From Albidovulum sp. (GTDB taxonomy: Bacteria; Pseudomonadota; Alphaproteobacteria; Rhodobacterales; Rhodobacteraceae), in the NCBI GenBank assembly GCA_030837785.1, contig JAUQYA010000143.1, forward strand, positions 1-32,099: a stretch of DNA of 32,099 bases, in the 5' to 3' direction. Below, piece after piece: positions 15,996-24,066 of this stretch. Within the stretch, counting starts at the first letter, position 1. Each line of letters begins with the position of its first letter. The notes below the pieces were generated by a model. That model worked only from the letters and a program-made list of their open reading frames with translations. It did not search any database and was not told the DNA's origin. A program made the position numbers and the translations under genes.

Positions 15996-16331
15996 TCAGC
16001 CGCGCAACGGATAGCGGTCGGGTTCCTCGAAGACGTCCATCACCACGGTGCCGGCGGGGATGTGCGCCGAATGCACCGTGCCGGCGGGAATGTCGTAGGG
16101 CTCCCCCGGCCGGACACGGCGGGTGACGCCGGCAATGGTCAGGTCGATCGCCCCTTCCAGCACGGTGCCCCACTGGCCGCGGTGCGAATGGGGCGGCAGG
16201 TCGAAGTCCCTCAGGAAGGTGAAGAAGACGACGAGGCCGGCGTCGGACCGGATCGCGTTGGTCCGGACCGCGTCGTCGGGAAAAGGCAGGTCGAGCGCGG
16301 GAAGGGCGCGAATGAAGTCGGGAAGCGGCAT
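15996..16331 (-). CDS. Small cupin-domain protein
   Basis: 111-aa single-domain cupin. Motif 1 is read in LPPHSHRGQWGTVLEGAIDLTIAG and motif 2 in GEPYDIPAGTVHSAHIPAGT, with His residues suited to metal binding. No enzyme activity can be assigned. The start at 16331 follows AAGGA. It lies 47 bp upstream of psuK on the same strand, so it may belong to the pseudouridine operon, perhaps as a sugar-handling or regulatory protein (inference). Confidence 0.8.
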   Translation of the reverse strand: MPLPDFIRALPALDLPFPDDAVRTNAIRSDAGLVVFFTFLRDFDLPPHSHRGQWGTVLEGAIDLTIAGVTRRVRPGEPYDIPAGTVHSAHIPAGTVVMDVFEEPDRYPLRG

Positions 16332-16705
16332 CGGTCGGTCCTTTCGCCTGGCCGGCGCATCGTGCCCAGAGCCGGCCCCGGACACAAGTCGCCGCGAATA
16401 CGCCGCCACCTCCGACGCGGCCTCGGTTGGGCAGCCGCTGGAAGCCCTGTTTCACGAATTGCCGGAGGAGCAGGATCTGCCGGACGATTATCTGCGGCTT
16501 GCCCGGCACCCTCCCGGGCCGCAGCCGTCCGGCCCCGCGGGGCCCGGACGGGGAAGGGGGCTTGCCTTTCTTCCCCGTTTGGCGTAAGCGCCCCCCACTT
16601 CACAGGCGAGGCTTGGGCCTTTCGGGGAGATATCCCGACAGTGTCCGCCGGTTGGGAGCGATCCCTGATGGCTTCGCCGAGGCGCAAACCGGAAAGGAAA
16701 TGGAC
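16332..16705. other. Gene-free region between the cupin and rpsB
   Basis: 374 bp between divergent genes. It must hold the promoter and 5' leader of rpsB-tsf and the promoter of the cupin/psuK/psuG run. A plus-strand frame near 16425-16510 looks mildly protein-like but has no start codon. GC-rich complementary arms around 16528-16552 (CCGTCCGGCCCC... GGGGCCCGGACGG) form a strong hairpin in the rpsB leader region, where ribosomal-protein autoregulation would be expected; this role is not shown. Confidence 0.45.
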
Positions 16706-17464
16706 ATGGCGCTCCCCGATTTCTCCATGCGTCAGCTTCTGGAAGCTGGCGTTCACTACGGTCACCAGACGCAGCGCTGGAACCCGCGGATGGCCGAATA
16801 CATCTATGGCGACCGCAACGGTATCCACATCATCGACCTGACCCAGACCGTCCCGATGCTGGACGCCGCGCTCAACGTCATCCGCGAGGCGGTGGCCAAG
16901 GGTGGCCGCATCCTCTTCGTCGGCACCAAACGGCAGGCGCAGAAGCCGGTCGCCGAGGCGGCCGAAAAATGCGCGCAATACTACATGAACCACCGCTGGC
17001 TCGGCGGCACGCTGACCAACTGGAAGACCGTTTCCCAGTCGATCCAGCGGCTGAAGCACATCGACGAGGTTCTCGGCGGCGGCGCTGCGGGGCTGACCAA
17101 GAAGGAACGGCTCGGGATGGAGCGCGAGCAGGCCAAGCTTCAGGCGGCCCTCGGCGGCATCCGCGAGATGGGCGGCCTGCCGGACCTGATCTTCGTCATC
17201 GACGTGAACAAGGAAGACCTCGCCATCCTCGAGGCGCAGAAGCTCGGCATCCCGGTCGTGGCCGTGGTCGACACCAACTGCTCGCCCAAGGGCGTGGACT
17301 ACGTCATCCCCGGCAACGACGACGCCGCCCGCGCCATCGCGCTTTACTGCGACCTCGTCAGCCGTGCAGCGCTTGACGGCATGTCGGCGCAGATGGGCGC
17401 GGCCGGCATCGACCTCGGTGCGCTGGAAGAGGCGCCGGCGGAAGAAACCGTCGCCGAGGCCTGA
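16706..17464 (+). CDS. rpsB: 30S ribosomal protein S2 (uS2)
   Basis: Structural protein of the small ribosomal subunit, 252 aa. MALPDFSMRQLLEAGVHYGHQTQRWNPRM, YIYGDRNGIHIIDLTQT, FVGTKRQAQ, NHRWLGGTLTNWKTV and VDTNCSPKGVDYVIPGNDDA are all standard S2 blocks. The start at 16706 is chosen over the in-frame ATG at 16700 because it matches the family N terminus and has GGAAAGGAA at a good distance. A short Ala/Glu-rich C-terminal extension ends the protein. It is followed by tsf after 99 bp, the usual pair. Confidence 0.98.
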   Translation: MALPDFSMRQLLEAGVHYGHQTQRWNPRMAEYIYGDRNGIHIIDLTQTVPMLDAALNVIREAVAKGGRILFVGTKRQAQKPVAEAAEKCAQYYMNHRWLGGTLTNWKTVSQSIQRLKHIDEVLGGGAAGLTKKERLGMEREQAKLQAALGGIREMGGLPDLIFVIDVNKEDLAILEAQKLGIPVVAVVDTNCSPKGVDYVIPGNDDAARAIALYCDLVSRAALDGMSAQMGAAGIDLGALEEAPAEETVAEA

Positions 17465-17563
17465 GGCCTGACGGGGCAGGGGGCCGGACGGCCCCCGCCA
17501 CCTGCTCATCGGGTGAGGGCCGCGGCCCCGCCCGAGTCATCTGAAGTTGAAGGAGAGCCAGAC

Positions 17564-18451
17564 ATGGCGATCACCGCACAAATGGTGAAGGAACTGCGCG
17601 ACACCACCGGCGCAGGCATGATGGACGCGAAGAAGGCCCTGACCGAGACCGACGGCGACATGGAAGCCGCCGTCGACTGGCTGCGCACCAAGGGCCTTGC
17701 CAAGGCCGCGAAGAAGTCGGGCCGGGTCGCGGCCGAGGGGCTCGTCGGCATCGCCGTCCGCGACGGCCGTGGCGTCGCCATCGAGATCAACTCGGAAACC
17801 GACTTCGTCGCCAAGAACGCCGATTTCCAGCAGATGGTCCGCGACATCACCGACCTCGCGCTCCAGACCGGGGAAAGCGTCGAGGTGCTGCGCGCCACCC
17901 ATCTGAACGGCACCCCGGTCGAGGAGGTCGTCACCGAGGCGATCGCGCGGATCGGCGAGAACATGAACCTGCGCCGGATGCATGTGCTGGAGGGCGACAC
18001 CGTCGTCTCCTACGTGCACAACGCCGCCGCCGAGGGCATGGGCAAGATCGGCGTCCTGGTCGCGCTGAAGGGCCCGAAGGACAAGGCCGCGGCGATCGGC
18101 AAGCAGATCGCGATGCATGTGGCCGCGACCTCTCCCGCCTCGCTCAGCGAGGGCGACCTCGATACGGCGCTGATCGAGCGGGAGAAGGCGGTCCTGACCG
18201 AACAGGCGCGCGAGTCGGGCAAGCCCGAGGCGGTCATCGAGAAGATGATCGTCGGCCGCATGGCGAAGTTCTTCGAGGAAGTGACGCTTCTCGGCCAGAA
18301 GTTCGTGATCAACCCCGACATCACCGTGGCCCAGGCCGCCAAGGATGCCGGGGTCGAGGTCACCGGCTTTGCCCGCGTCGCCGTGGGCGAGGGCATCGAG
18401 AAGGAAAAGGAAGACTTCGCCGCCGAGGTCGCCAAGACCCGCGGCGCCTGA
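17564..18451 (+). CDS. tsf: Translation elongation factor Ts
   Basis: Guanine-nucleotide exchange factor for EF-Tu, 295 aa. The N-terminal UBA-like domain MVKELRDTTGAGMMDAKKAL and the EF-Tu contact motif EINSETDFVAKN are intact, followed by two core subdomains. AAGGAGA lies upstream of the start. The rpsB-tsf gap contains a GGGGGCC/GGCCCCC hairpin without a T run, consistent with partial attenuation between the two. An intrinsic terminator follows 24 bp after the stop. Confidence 0.98.
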   Translation: MAITAQMVKELRDTTGAGMMDAKKALTETDGDMEAAVDWLRTKGLAKAAKKSGRVAAEGLVGIAVRDGRGVAIEINSETDFVAKNADFQQMVRDITDLALQTGESVEVLRATHLNGTPVEEVVTEAIARIGENMNLRRMHVLEGDTVVSYVHNAAAEGMGKIGVLVALKGPKDKAAAIGKQIAMHVAATSPASLSEGDLDTALIEREKAVLTEQARESGKPEAVIEKMIVGRMAKFFEEVTLLGQKFVINPDITVAQAAKDAGVEVTGFARVAVGEGIEKEKEDFAAEVAKTRGA

Positions 18452-18475
18452 GCCCGGCTTCTGCCGAGACCCGGA

Positions 18476-18502
18476 GGGGCCGCCATCGCGCGGCCCCTTT
18501 TT
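18476..18502 (+). terminator. Rho-independent terminator of rpsB-tsf
   Basis: GGGGCCGC (18476-18483), six-base loop, GCGGCCCC (18490-18497), then five T. A perfect 8-bp GC stem directly after tsf. Confidence 0.88.
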
Positions 18503-18505
18503 CAT

Positions 18506-18529
18506 GGCCGGCGGCCCCGGCCGCCGGCC
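18506..18529. repeat. Perfect 11-bp inverted repeat
   Basis: GGCCGGCGGCC (18506-18516), CC, GGCCGCCGGCC (18519-18529). It sits between the two opposed terminators and would form a very stable cruciform or hairpin on either strand. It may back up termination. Confidence 0.6.
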
Positions 18530-18532
18530 GAG

Positions 18533-18572
18533 AAAAAAGGCGGTGCGCATCCCGGAAGGGATACGCACCGCC
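18533..18572 (-). terminator. Rho-independent terminator read on the minus strand
   Basis: On the minus strand, GGCGGTGCGTATCCC, loop TTCC, GGGATGCGCACCGCC pair over 15 positions with one G-T wobble, followed by six T (18533-18538). It would end transcription from the luxR-type gene, whose stop is about 310 bp away, or from an unrecognised minus-strand RNA in between. Confidence 0.7.
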
Positions 18573-18880
18573 CATGAAGCGCGCCAGCACCTGTTGGGGA
18601 TGAGGACAGGGCGCGTCTGATGCCGGGACTGCCGGATGGACAATACACCCGACAGGCCCAGCGTCCGGTTTCCCGGGCTGCCCTTTCCCCCGCAAATTGC
18701 AGGTTGGTCCGGGCCGCTGTTCCTGGCCAATGCCACCACTCACGGAACGATCAGAGTATGGCCCGCTTGCCCCGCGTCACGGAAGTCAGGGAATCCTTAC
18801 CCTGCGGAAATTCCGTGCAAAGATTCGCGGGAAGACGGCAGGATGTCGCAGGTGGCCGCAGGGTGCCCAGCGGCCGCCCT
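18573..18880. other. Gene-free region downstream of the LuxR-type gene
   Basis: 308 bp between the minus-strand terminator and the luxR-type stop codon. Frames are open on both strands, but with no ribosome sites or recognisable motifs, and I see no gene. It is either a long 3' untranslated region or an unrecognised minus-strand small RNA ending at the terminator. Confidence 0.4.
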
Positions 18881-19660
18881 TCACCCCGGCAGGACGAAGA
18901 TCTGGTTCTGGAACGAGGCCTTCAGCACCGCCTGCGCCGTCGTGTCGACATCGAGCGCCTCGCGCGCCAGCCGCAGGTGCTTTTCCACCGTGGCCGAAGT
19001 CAGGCCCATGATCGTGGCGATGTCCTGCGTGGTCTTGCCGTCGCCCACCCATTCCAGCGCCTCGCGCTGGCGCGGCGTCAGCGCCCGGCGGGAAGAGGCG
19101 AAGGGCATGGCGGTGATCCTGAGATGGGTCAGGTTGTTGATCACCGTGATCTCGCGGCCGTGTTCGTTCCAGATCGTATCGACCTCGTGCTGGCGCATTC
19201 CCGGCCGGGCGCAGAGGCCGATCGCCCCCTTGGCGCGGACCGAGACGTCGCGGAAGCTGATCGAATAGCCGGCGCGGACCCCGTGGCGCTCGTTCAACTC
19301 AAGGATGCGCCGCTGGGCCGGGGTAAGCTGCCCCGAGGCGACAACCTCGCCGATCAGCCGCCAGGAACAGGCGCCTTCATTGGCGGCCGCCCATTTGACC
19401 ATCGGTGCCTGGGCATAGGCGCCGCTCTGGACGAAGGCGGCGAGATACTCCTCGGGGTGGTTCGACAGCACCAGGATGTCGTCGGCGCTGCCGAAGGAGT
19501 TGGTGGTGCGAAAGCGGGTGAAGCCGTAAAGCAACCGCGAGAAGCCGTATTCCGCCATCTTCGCCAGATGCAGCGACCAGATTTCCTCGATCGAACCCGC
19601 TTCGATGACGCGTTCGAGATGTTCGACAAGGGCGGGGGCGGGGGCGGGGGCGGACATCAT
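18881..19660 (-). CDS. LuxR-family regulator with autoinducer-binding-like domain (solo)
   Basis: 259-aa transcription factor. Residues about 15-175 look like the autoinducer-binding domain and about 195-240 form a LuxR helix-turn-helix (LTPRQREALEWVGDGKTTQDIATIMGLTSATVEKHL). No luxI-type synthase is adjacent, so it is a solo. In the ligand domain the usual W...DP pair reads NHPEEYLAAF...QAPMV: the Asp that contacts the acyl-homoserine-lactone amide is replaced by Ala, and one pocket Trp by Tyr. Ligand choice may therefore be altered (inference). GAGG lies 4 bases before the ATG at 19660 and 7 before a second ATG at 19657. A dyad at 19721-19742 may be its operator. Confidence 0.85.
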   Translation of the reverse strand: MMSAPAPAPALVEHLERVIEAGSIEEIWSLHLAKMAEYGFSRLLYGFTRFRTTNSFGSADDILVLSNHPEEYLAAFVQSGAYAQAPMVKWAAANEGACSWRLIGEVVASGQLTPAQRRILELNERHGVRAGYSISFRDVSVRAKGAIGLCARPGMRQHEVDTIWNEHGREITVINNLTHLRITAMPFASSRRALTPRQREALEWVGDGKTTQDIATIMGLTSATVEKHLRLAREALDVDTTAQAVLKASFQNQIFVLPG

Positions 19661-19720
19661 CGAGCCTCAATACGACCGGGGTCGCTCGGCCAGGCCGAAA
19701 CGGTTCCTCCGCGCGGGCGA

Positions 19721-19742
19721 ACATGCCGACACGGCAGCATGT
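19721..19742. promoter_or_regulatory. Candidate lux-box-like dyad in the divergent promoter region
   Basis: A 22-bp imperfect palindrome with arms ACATGC (19721-19726) and GCATGT (19737-19742); 8 of 11 position pairs are complementary. It lies 61 bp upstream of the LuxR-type start and about 140 bp upstream of the divergent oxidoreductase gene. Size and position suit a LuxR-family operator; the sequence is not a standard lux box. Confidence 0.35.
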
Positions 19743-19880
19743 CCTGCCGTCAGCGAAAGCAAGGCCACAGCTACATCCCCAATCCCAAATTGCCATGTCG
19801 GCGGGATTCTGTCGAGAGTTGCCCTTTCCCTTTCCGCCGGGCCTGTTACCTATGGGCGCGACCAGAAATCGGGGCAGAAG

Positions 19881-21065
19881 ATGGACAGGACGCAGTCGGA
19901 TGTGGTGATCATCGGCGGTGCGGTGACCGGTGCGGCAACCGCCTGGTGGCTGATGAAGATGTCGCCGGGCCTGAAGGTGACGGTGATCGAGAAGGACCCG
20001 ACCTATGCGCATTCGGCGACCGCGCTGTCGGTCGCCTCGGTCCGGCTCCAGTTCTCCAACCCGGTGAACGTCGAGATCTCGCGCTTCGGCGCCGGTTTCA
20101 TCCGCGATTTCGCCGAGCGGATCGGGCCGGAGGGCGGCGTGGGGTCGCTTGGCCTGAAGGAGAACGGCTACCTGTTCCTGTCGGGCACCGAAGACGGCGC
20201 ACGCACGCTCGGGGAACTGGCGGCGATGCAGCGCGGTCTCGGCGCCACGACCGAGGTTCTGGGGCCCGACGCACTCGCCCGCCGCTTCCCCTGGATGCGC
20301 TTCGACGACGTGACCGCCGGCAGCATCGGCTCGCGCGACGAGGGCTGGTTCGACAATATGGGGCTGCTCTCCGGCTTCCGCAGCGCCGCGCGCGCGATGG
20401 GGGCGGTGTTCGTGGCCGACCGCGTGACCGGGCTCGACTGCGCCGGCGACCGGGTGCTGGCCGCGCTGACCGAAGGCGGGCGGCGGATCGAGGGCGGCGC
20501 CTTCCTCTGTTCCTCCGGCACCGGATCGACCGAAATCTGCGCGATGGCGGGGATCGCGCTGCCGGTGGAGCCGCGCAAGCGCACCGTCTTCGTCGTCGAT
20601 GCGCCGAACGCACGCCACCCCGAGGCGCCGCTGATCATCGACCATTCCGGCATCTACCTGCGCCCCGAGCACGGGGCCTGGATCACCGCCACCGTCCCCG
20701 ACGAGGACGGCCCCTGCGACGAGGATGACTGGGAGCCCGACCACGCCCAGTTCGAGGAGCTGATCTGGCCCAAGCTCTATGCCCGCGCCGAAGGCTTTGA
20801 CGCGGCCAAGGTGCTGAGGCTCTGGGTCGGGCATTACGACTACAACACGCTCGACCAGAACGCGATCCTCGGCCGCTGGCCGGGGCATGCCAACTTCCAC
20901 GTCGCCGCCGGATTCTCCGGCCACGGGCTCCAGCAGTCGCCGGCGGTGGGGCGGGGCATGGCCGAACTGATCCTGCACGGCGGCTACCGCAGCCTCGACC
21001 TTTCGCCGCTCGGGCCGGAGCGAGTGCTGGAGGGCCGGCCGTTCCTGGAGAAGGCGATCGTCTGA
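19881..21065 (+). CDS. FAD-dependent oxidoreductase (DAO family)
   Basis: 394-aa flavoprotein of the D-amino-acid-oxidase/sarcosine-oxidase fold. The N terminus DVVIIGGAVTGAATAWWLM is the dinucleotide-binding motif (GG-A-VTG variant), followed by TVIEKDPTYAHSATALSVASVRLQFS. The C terminus carries WVGHYDYNTLDQNAILGRWPGHANFHVAAGFSGHGLQQSPAVGRGMAELI, typical of the FOXRED1/glycine-oxidase-like branch. The substrate is unknown, probably an amine or N-methyl compound. It is divergent from the luxR-type gene, so that regulator may control it. The ribosome site before 19881 is weak. Confidence 0.82.
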   Translation: MDRTQSDVVIIGGAVTGAATAWWLMKMSPGLKVTVIEKDPTYAHSATALSVASVRLQFSNPVNVEISRFGAGFIRDFAERIGPEGGVGSLGLKENGYLFLSGTEDGARTLGELAAMQRGLGATTEVLGPDALARRFPWMRFDDVTAGSIGSRDEGWFDNMGLLSGFRSAARAMGAVFVADRVTGLDCAGDRVLAALTEGGRRIEGGAFLCSSGTGSTEICAMAGIALPVEPRKRTVFVVDAPNARHPEAPLIIDHSGIYLRPEHGAWITATVPDEDGPCDEDDWEPDHAQFEELIWPKLYARAEGFDAAKVLRLWVGHYDYNTLDQNAILGRWPGHANFHVAAGFSGHGLQQSPAVGRGMAELILHGGYRSLDLSPLGPERVLEGRPFLEKAIV

Positions 21066-21074
21066 GCGCTGCCG

Positions 21075-21950
21075 TCAGAGCGTGTTGACCGGCACCTTGA
21101 GATAGGTCTTGCCGTCCTCCTCGGCGGGCGGCATCTGGCCCGCGCGCATGTTCACCTGCAAGGACGGGATGATCAGCCGCGGCATGGCAAGCGTCCTGTC
21201 GCGCGCCTCGCGCATGGCGACGAACTCCTCCTCCGACCTCCCGGCGCCGACATGGACGTTGCGCGCCCTTTCCTCGGCCACGGTCGTCTCCCAGGCGAAG
21301 GCGTCGCGGCCCGGCGCCTTGTAGTCGTGGCCGACGAAGAGGCGCGTCGCGTCGGGCAGGGCGAGGATCCTCTGGATCGAGTTGTAGAGCATTCCGGCCG
21401 AGCCGCCGGGAAAGTCGCAGCGCGCGGTGCCGAAGTCGGGCATGAAGAGCGTGTCGCCGACGAAGGCCGCATCGCCGATGACATAGGTCAGGCAGGCGGG
21501 CGTGTGGCCGGGCGTGTGCAGGACATGGCCCTGAAGCGCGCCGATGGTGAAGCCGTCGCCTTCGCGGAAGAGCCGGTCGAACTGGCTTCCGTCGCGCTGG
21601 AACTCGGTGCCTTCGTTGAAGATCTTCCCGAAGGTCTCCTGCACGACGGTGATGTTCGCGCCGATCCCGATCCTGCCGCCGAGGCGCTCCTGCAGATAGG
21701 GCGCGGCGGACAGGTGGTCGGCATGGACATGGGTTTCGAGAATCCACTCGACGGTCAGCCCCTCGGCCGCCACATGCGCGGCGATCGCGTCGGCCGAACG
21801 GGTGTCGGTGCGCCCCGACGCATAGTCGAAGTCGAGCACGGAATCGATGATCGCAGCGGCCGGGCTGCCGGGGTCCTTGACGACATAGGTGATCGTGTTC
21901 GTGGCCTCGTCGAAGAAGCCCCTGACCTCGGGGTTCACATGGGTCGTCAT
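21075..21950 (-). CDS. Metallo-beta-lactamase-fold hydrolase, ETHE1/Blh-type (probable persulfide dioxygenase)
   Basis: 291-aa MBL-fold protein. THVHADH (His74, His76, Asp78, His79), HTPGHTP, FVGDTLF and LFVGHDY supply the metal ligands. FGTARCDFPGGSAGMLYNSIQRILALPDATRLFVGHDY is characteristic of the persulfide dioxygenase (ETHE1) and Blh branch, which oxidises glutathione persulfide to sulfite. The start at 21950 has GGGAGG upstream; a longer frame to 21983 has none. No BigR-like regulator or rhodanese is adjacent. Exact substrate is inferred from the family. Confidence 0.85.
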   Translation of the reverse strand: MTTHVNPEVRGFFDEATNTITYVVKDPGSPAAAIIDSVLDFDYASGRTDTRSADAIAAHVAAEGLTVEWILETHVHADHLSAAPYLQERLGGRIGIGANITVVQETFGKIFNEGTEFQRDGSQFDRLFREGDGFTIGALQGHVLHTPGHTPACLTYVIGDAAFVGDTLFMPDFGTARCDFPGGSAGMLYNSIQRILALPDATRLFVGHDYKAPGRDAFAWETTVAEERARNVHVGAGRSEEEFVAMREARDRTLAMPRLIIPSLQVNMRAGQMPPAEEDGKTYLKVPVNTL

Positions 21951-22034
21951 CTTCGCCTCCCGGCCGGCCCCCTGTTGCATCATAGGGGTGGCGGGGGCCG
22001 GGTCACAAGGTTCGCCTGCGGCTTTCGCCGCGCC

Positions 22035-22694
22035 TCACGCCCCGAAACTCGCGACGATGCCGGGGAGAAGCGCGAAATCGCCGAAAGCCGCGTGATGGGG
22101 CAGGTCGGCGACCGGCGTCGTCCGGTAGCCCCCGGTATACAGCAGGAACGGAGCGCGGGCGGCAAGGGCGGTCTCGGCGTCGATCTCGCTGTCGCCGACA
22201 TAGAGCATCGGACCGCCGCCGAGCCGTTCGTGCGCAGCATGCAGCATCGCCGGATCGGGTTTTCGCGTGGGCAGGCTGTCGCCGGCGACCACGGTCTCGA
22301 ACCGTTCCAGAAGCCCGACATGGCGCAATGCGGCTTCGGCCGGATGCAGCGGCTTGTTGGTGCAGACGGCGAGCCGGCAGCCCTGGCCGGCAAGCGCCGC
22401 CAGCGCCTCGGCCACGCCGGGGTAGGGGGTGTTGCCCTCCGGCTCCGTCGCATAGGTAGTGAGGAAGGACCTCTCGAGCGGCGCCAGAAGCGGCCCGTCG
22501 GGAGCCTCGCCGGAGGCGAGAAGAACCTGGCGCAGGAAATGCGGCACGCCGCGACCGACGAAGCTGCGGACCTGTGGCAGGCTCACCGGCGGAAGGCCGA
22601 GCCCGGCAAGAACGGCAAGTGCTGCGGCATGGATCGCGGGCAGGGAATCGATCAGCGTCCCGTCGAGGTCGAAGATGACGGCAGCGCCGGTCAC
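22035..22694 (-). CDS. gph: HAD-family hydrolase, probable phosphoglycolate phosphatase
   Basis: 219-aa HAD phosphatase: motif I VIFDLDGTLIDS (Asp9 nucleophile, Asp11 acid/base), motif II CTNKP, motif III Lys in TRKPDP and motif IV MLYVGDSEIDAETA. The helical cap and overall pattern fit Gph, which dephosphorylates 2-phosphoglycolate. I take the GTG at 22694, which overlaps the upstream stop by GTGA and has GGAAAG just before it; an ATG at 22718 is possible but has poorer spacing. It lies in a run with rpe, a coupling often seen for gph and rpe. Confidence 0.88.
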   Translation of the reverse strand: MTGAAVIFDLDGTLIDSLPAIHAAALAVLAGLGLPPVSLPQVRSFVGRGVPHFLRQVLLASGEAPDGPLLAPLERSFLTTYATEPEGNTPYPGVAEALAALAGQGCRLAVCTNKPLHPAEAALRHVGLLERFETVVAGDSLPTRKPDPAMLHAAHERLGGGPMLYVGDSEIDAETALAARAPFLLYTGGYRTTPVADLPHHAAFGDFALLPGIVASFGA

Positions 22695-23245
22695 GCCGCT
22701 TTCCACTTGATCGAACATCCGATCGAAGGCACCTGATCTTCCGGCCCTTTTCCGGTTCCGGCGATGAGGATCATCGCCTCGTAAAGCTCGCGCCGCGCCG
22801 CGGCGGCGGCGGGCTGGCGGCCCGAGGCATCGAGCCGGCCGCGATACTGCAATTCCAGAGCGGCGTTGAACCCGAAGAAGTCAGGCGTGCAGGACGCCCC
22901 GTAAGCCTTTGCCACAACTTGGCTTTCGTCGTAGAGATAGGGAAAGGTGAAGCCCTGCCTGCGGGCCTCGGCCTTCATGTTGGCGAAGCTGTCGGCCGGA
23001 TACTCCACCGCGTCATTGGCCGAAATCGCCACCACCCCGATGCCCTCGGCCTGCAGCGCCCCGGCATCCCGCACGATCCGATCGATCACCGCCTGGACAT
23101 AGGGGCAATGGTTGCAGATGAACATCACCAGCGTGCCCCGGGGGCCGCGGATGTCACCGAGCGACCAGTCGCGGCCATCGGTGCCGGGCAGGGTGAAGTC
23201 CGGCGCCTTCCGGCCGAAATCGCAGACGGGCGGGGACACGGCCAT
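22691..23245 (-). CDS. Thioredoxin-like (redoxin/AhpC-TSA) family protein
   Basis: 184-aa soluble thioredoxin-fold protein. After an N-terminal APDFTLPGTDG redoxin motif comes LVMFICNHCPYVQAVIDRI, with a CNHC active site (Cys44, Cys47), then VAISANDAVEYPADSFANMK and YGASCTPDFFGF with the cis-Pro loop. This CxHCPYV type is a widespread uncharacterised redoxin group, probably a disulfide reductase or peroxidase. The start follows GGGAGGA. It is 10 bp from rpe and overlaps gph, so all three are probably one transcript. Confidence 0.88.
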   Translation of the reverse strand: MAVSPPVCDFGRKAPDFTLPGTDGRDWSLGDIRGPRGTLVMFICNHCPYVQAVIDRIVRDAGALQAEGIGVVAISANDAVEYPADSFANMKAEARRQGFTFPYLYDESQVVAKAYGASCTPDFFGFNAALELQYRGRLDASGRQPAAAAARRELYEAMILIAGTGKGPEDQVPSIGCSIKWKAA

Positions 23246-23255
23246 GACGTCCTCC

Positions 23256-23948
23256 CTAGCGCATCGCCGCCTCGGCGGCGGAACGGATCGCGCGGATGTT
23301 GGCGCCGTAGGGCGCGGGGTTGGCGACCGACCCGCCGGAAAAGACCGCCGATCCGGCCACCAGCACGTCGGCGCCGGCGGCGGTGACAAGGGGCGCGGTT
23401 TCGGGGGTGATACCGCCGTCGATCTCGATATGGATCGGCCAGCCGCCGATCATCTCGTGCAAGGAACGGACCTTATCTATCTGGGAATGAATGAATTTCT
23501 GCCCGCCGAAGCCAGGGTTCACGGTCATCACGCAGATCAGGTCGCAGAGGTCGAGAAGCGGCGCGGCGGCCTCGGCCGGGGTTCCGGGATTGAGCGCAAG
23601 GCCGGCTTTTTTTCCTGTGGCACGAATGGCTTGCAAGGTGCGGTGGATATGGGGCCCGGCCTCCAGATGGGCAGTGATGATGTCGGCGCCGGCCGCGGCG
23701 AAGGCGTCGATATAGGGATCGACCGGGGCGATCATCAGATGCACGTCCATGATCGTGGTGACATGCTTGCGGATCGCCTTGCAGAGCGGCGGCCCGAAGG
23801 TCAGGTTCGGCACGAAATGGCCATCCATGACATCGACGTGGACCCAGTCGGCGCCATGCGCCTCGATGGCGGCGATCTCGCGGCCGAAGTCGGCGAAATC
23901 GGCCGAAAGGATCGACGGGGCGATCTTGATCGCTCGGGTGAAGGTCAT
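23256..23948 (-). CDS. rpe: Ribulose-phosphate 3-epimerase
   Basis: Interconverts ribulose 5-phosphate and xylulose 5-phosphate in the pentose phosphate (and, if present, Calvin) pathway. The 230-aa TIM barrel shows KIAPSILSADFADFG, the metal-binding HVDVMDGHFVPNLTFGP, the MDVHLM and MTVNPGFGGQKF motifs, and EIDGGI. All key residues are present. The start at 23948 gives the standard N terminus and has GGAG upstream; the frame extends to 24008 without support. It is the first gene of a minus-strand run (redoxin, gph) and the last host gene before the prophage. Confidence 0.96.
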   Translation of the reverse strand: MTFTRAIKIAPSILSADFADFGREIAAIEAHGADWVHVDVMDGHFVPNLTFGPPLCKAIRKHVTTIMDVHLMIAPVDPYIDAFAAAGADIITAHLEAGPHIHRTLQAIRATGKKAGLALNPGTPAEAAAPLLDLCDLICVMTVNPGFGGQKFIHSQIDKVRSLHEMIGGWPIHIEIDGGITPETAPLVTAAGADVLVAGSAVFSGGSVANPAPYGANIRAIRSAAEAAMR

Positions 23949-24066
23949 GCGCGCGCTCCGGCTCTGCTGGCACAGGTTTAGAAGCAAACGGGGGCCAAGG
24001 TCCAGCATCGGCTTGACCGGGCCGTGATCGGCACCATTCCGGCCGTTCCGGTCCGGGTATCAATAT

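Noticed and set aside
16420..16587. Plus-strand frame with a NepR-like stretch (PLEALFHELPEEQDLPDDYLRL) upstream of rpsB
   Set aside because: The helix resembles the anti-sigma factor NepR core, but there is no ATG or GTG start in frame before it, the rest is Pro/Gly/Arg filler from GC-rich DNA, and no sigma factor is nearby. At best it is a remnant.
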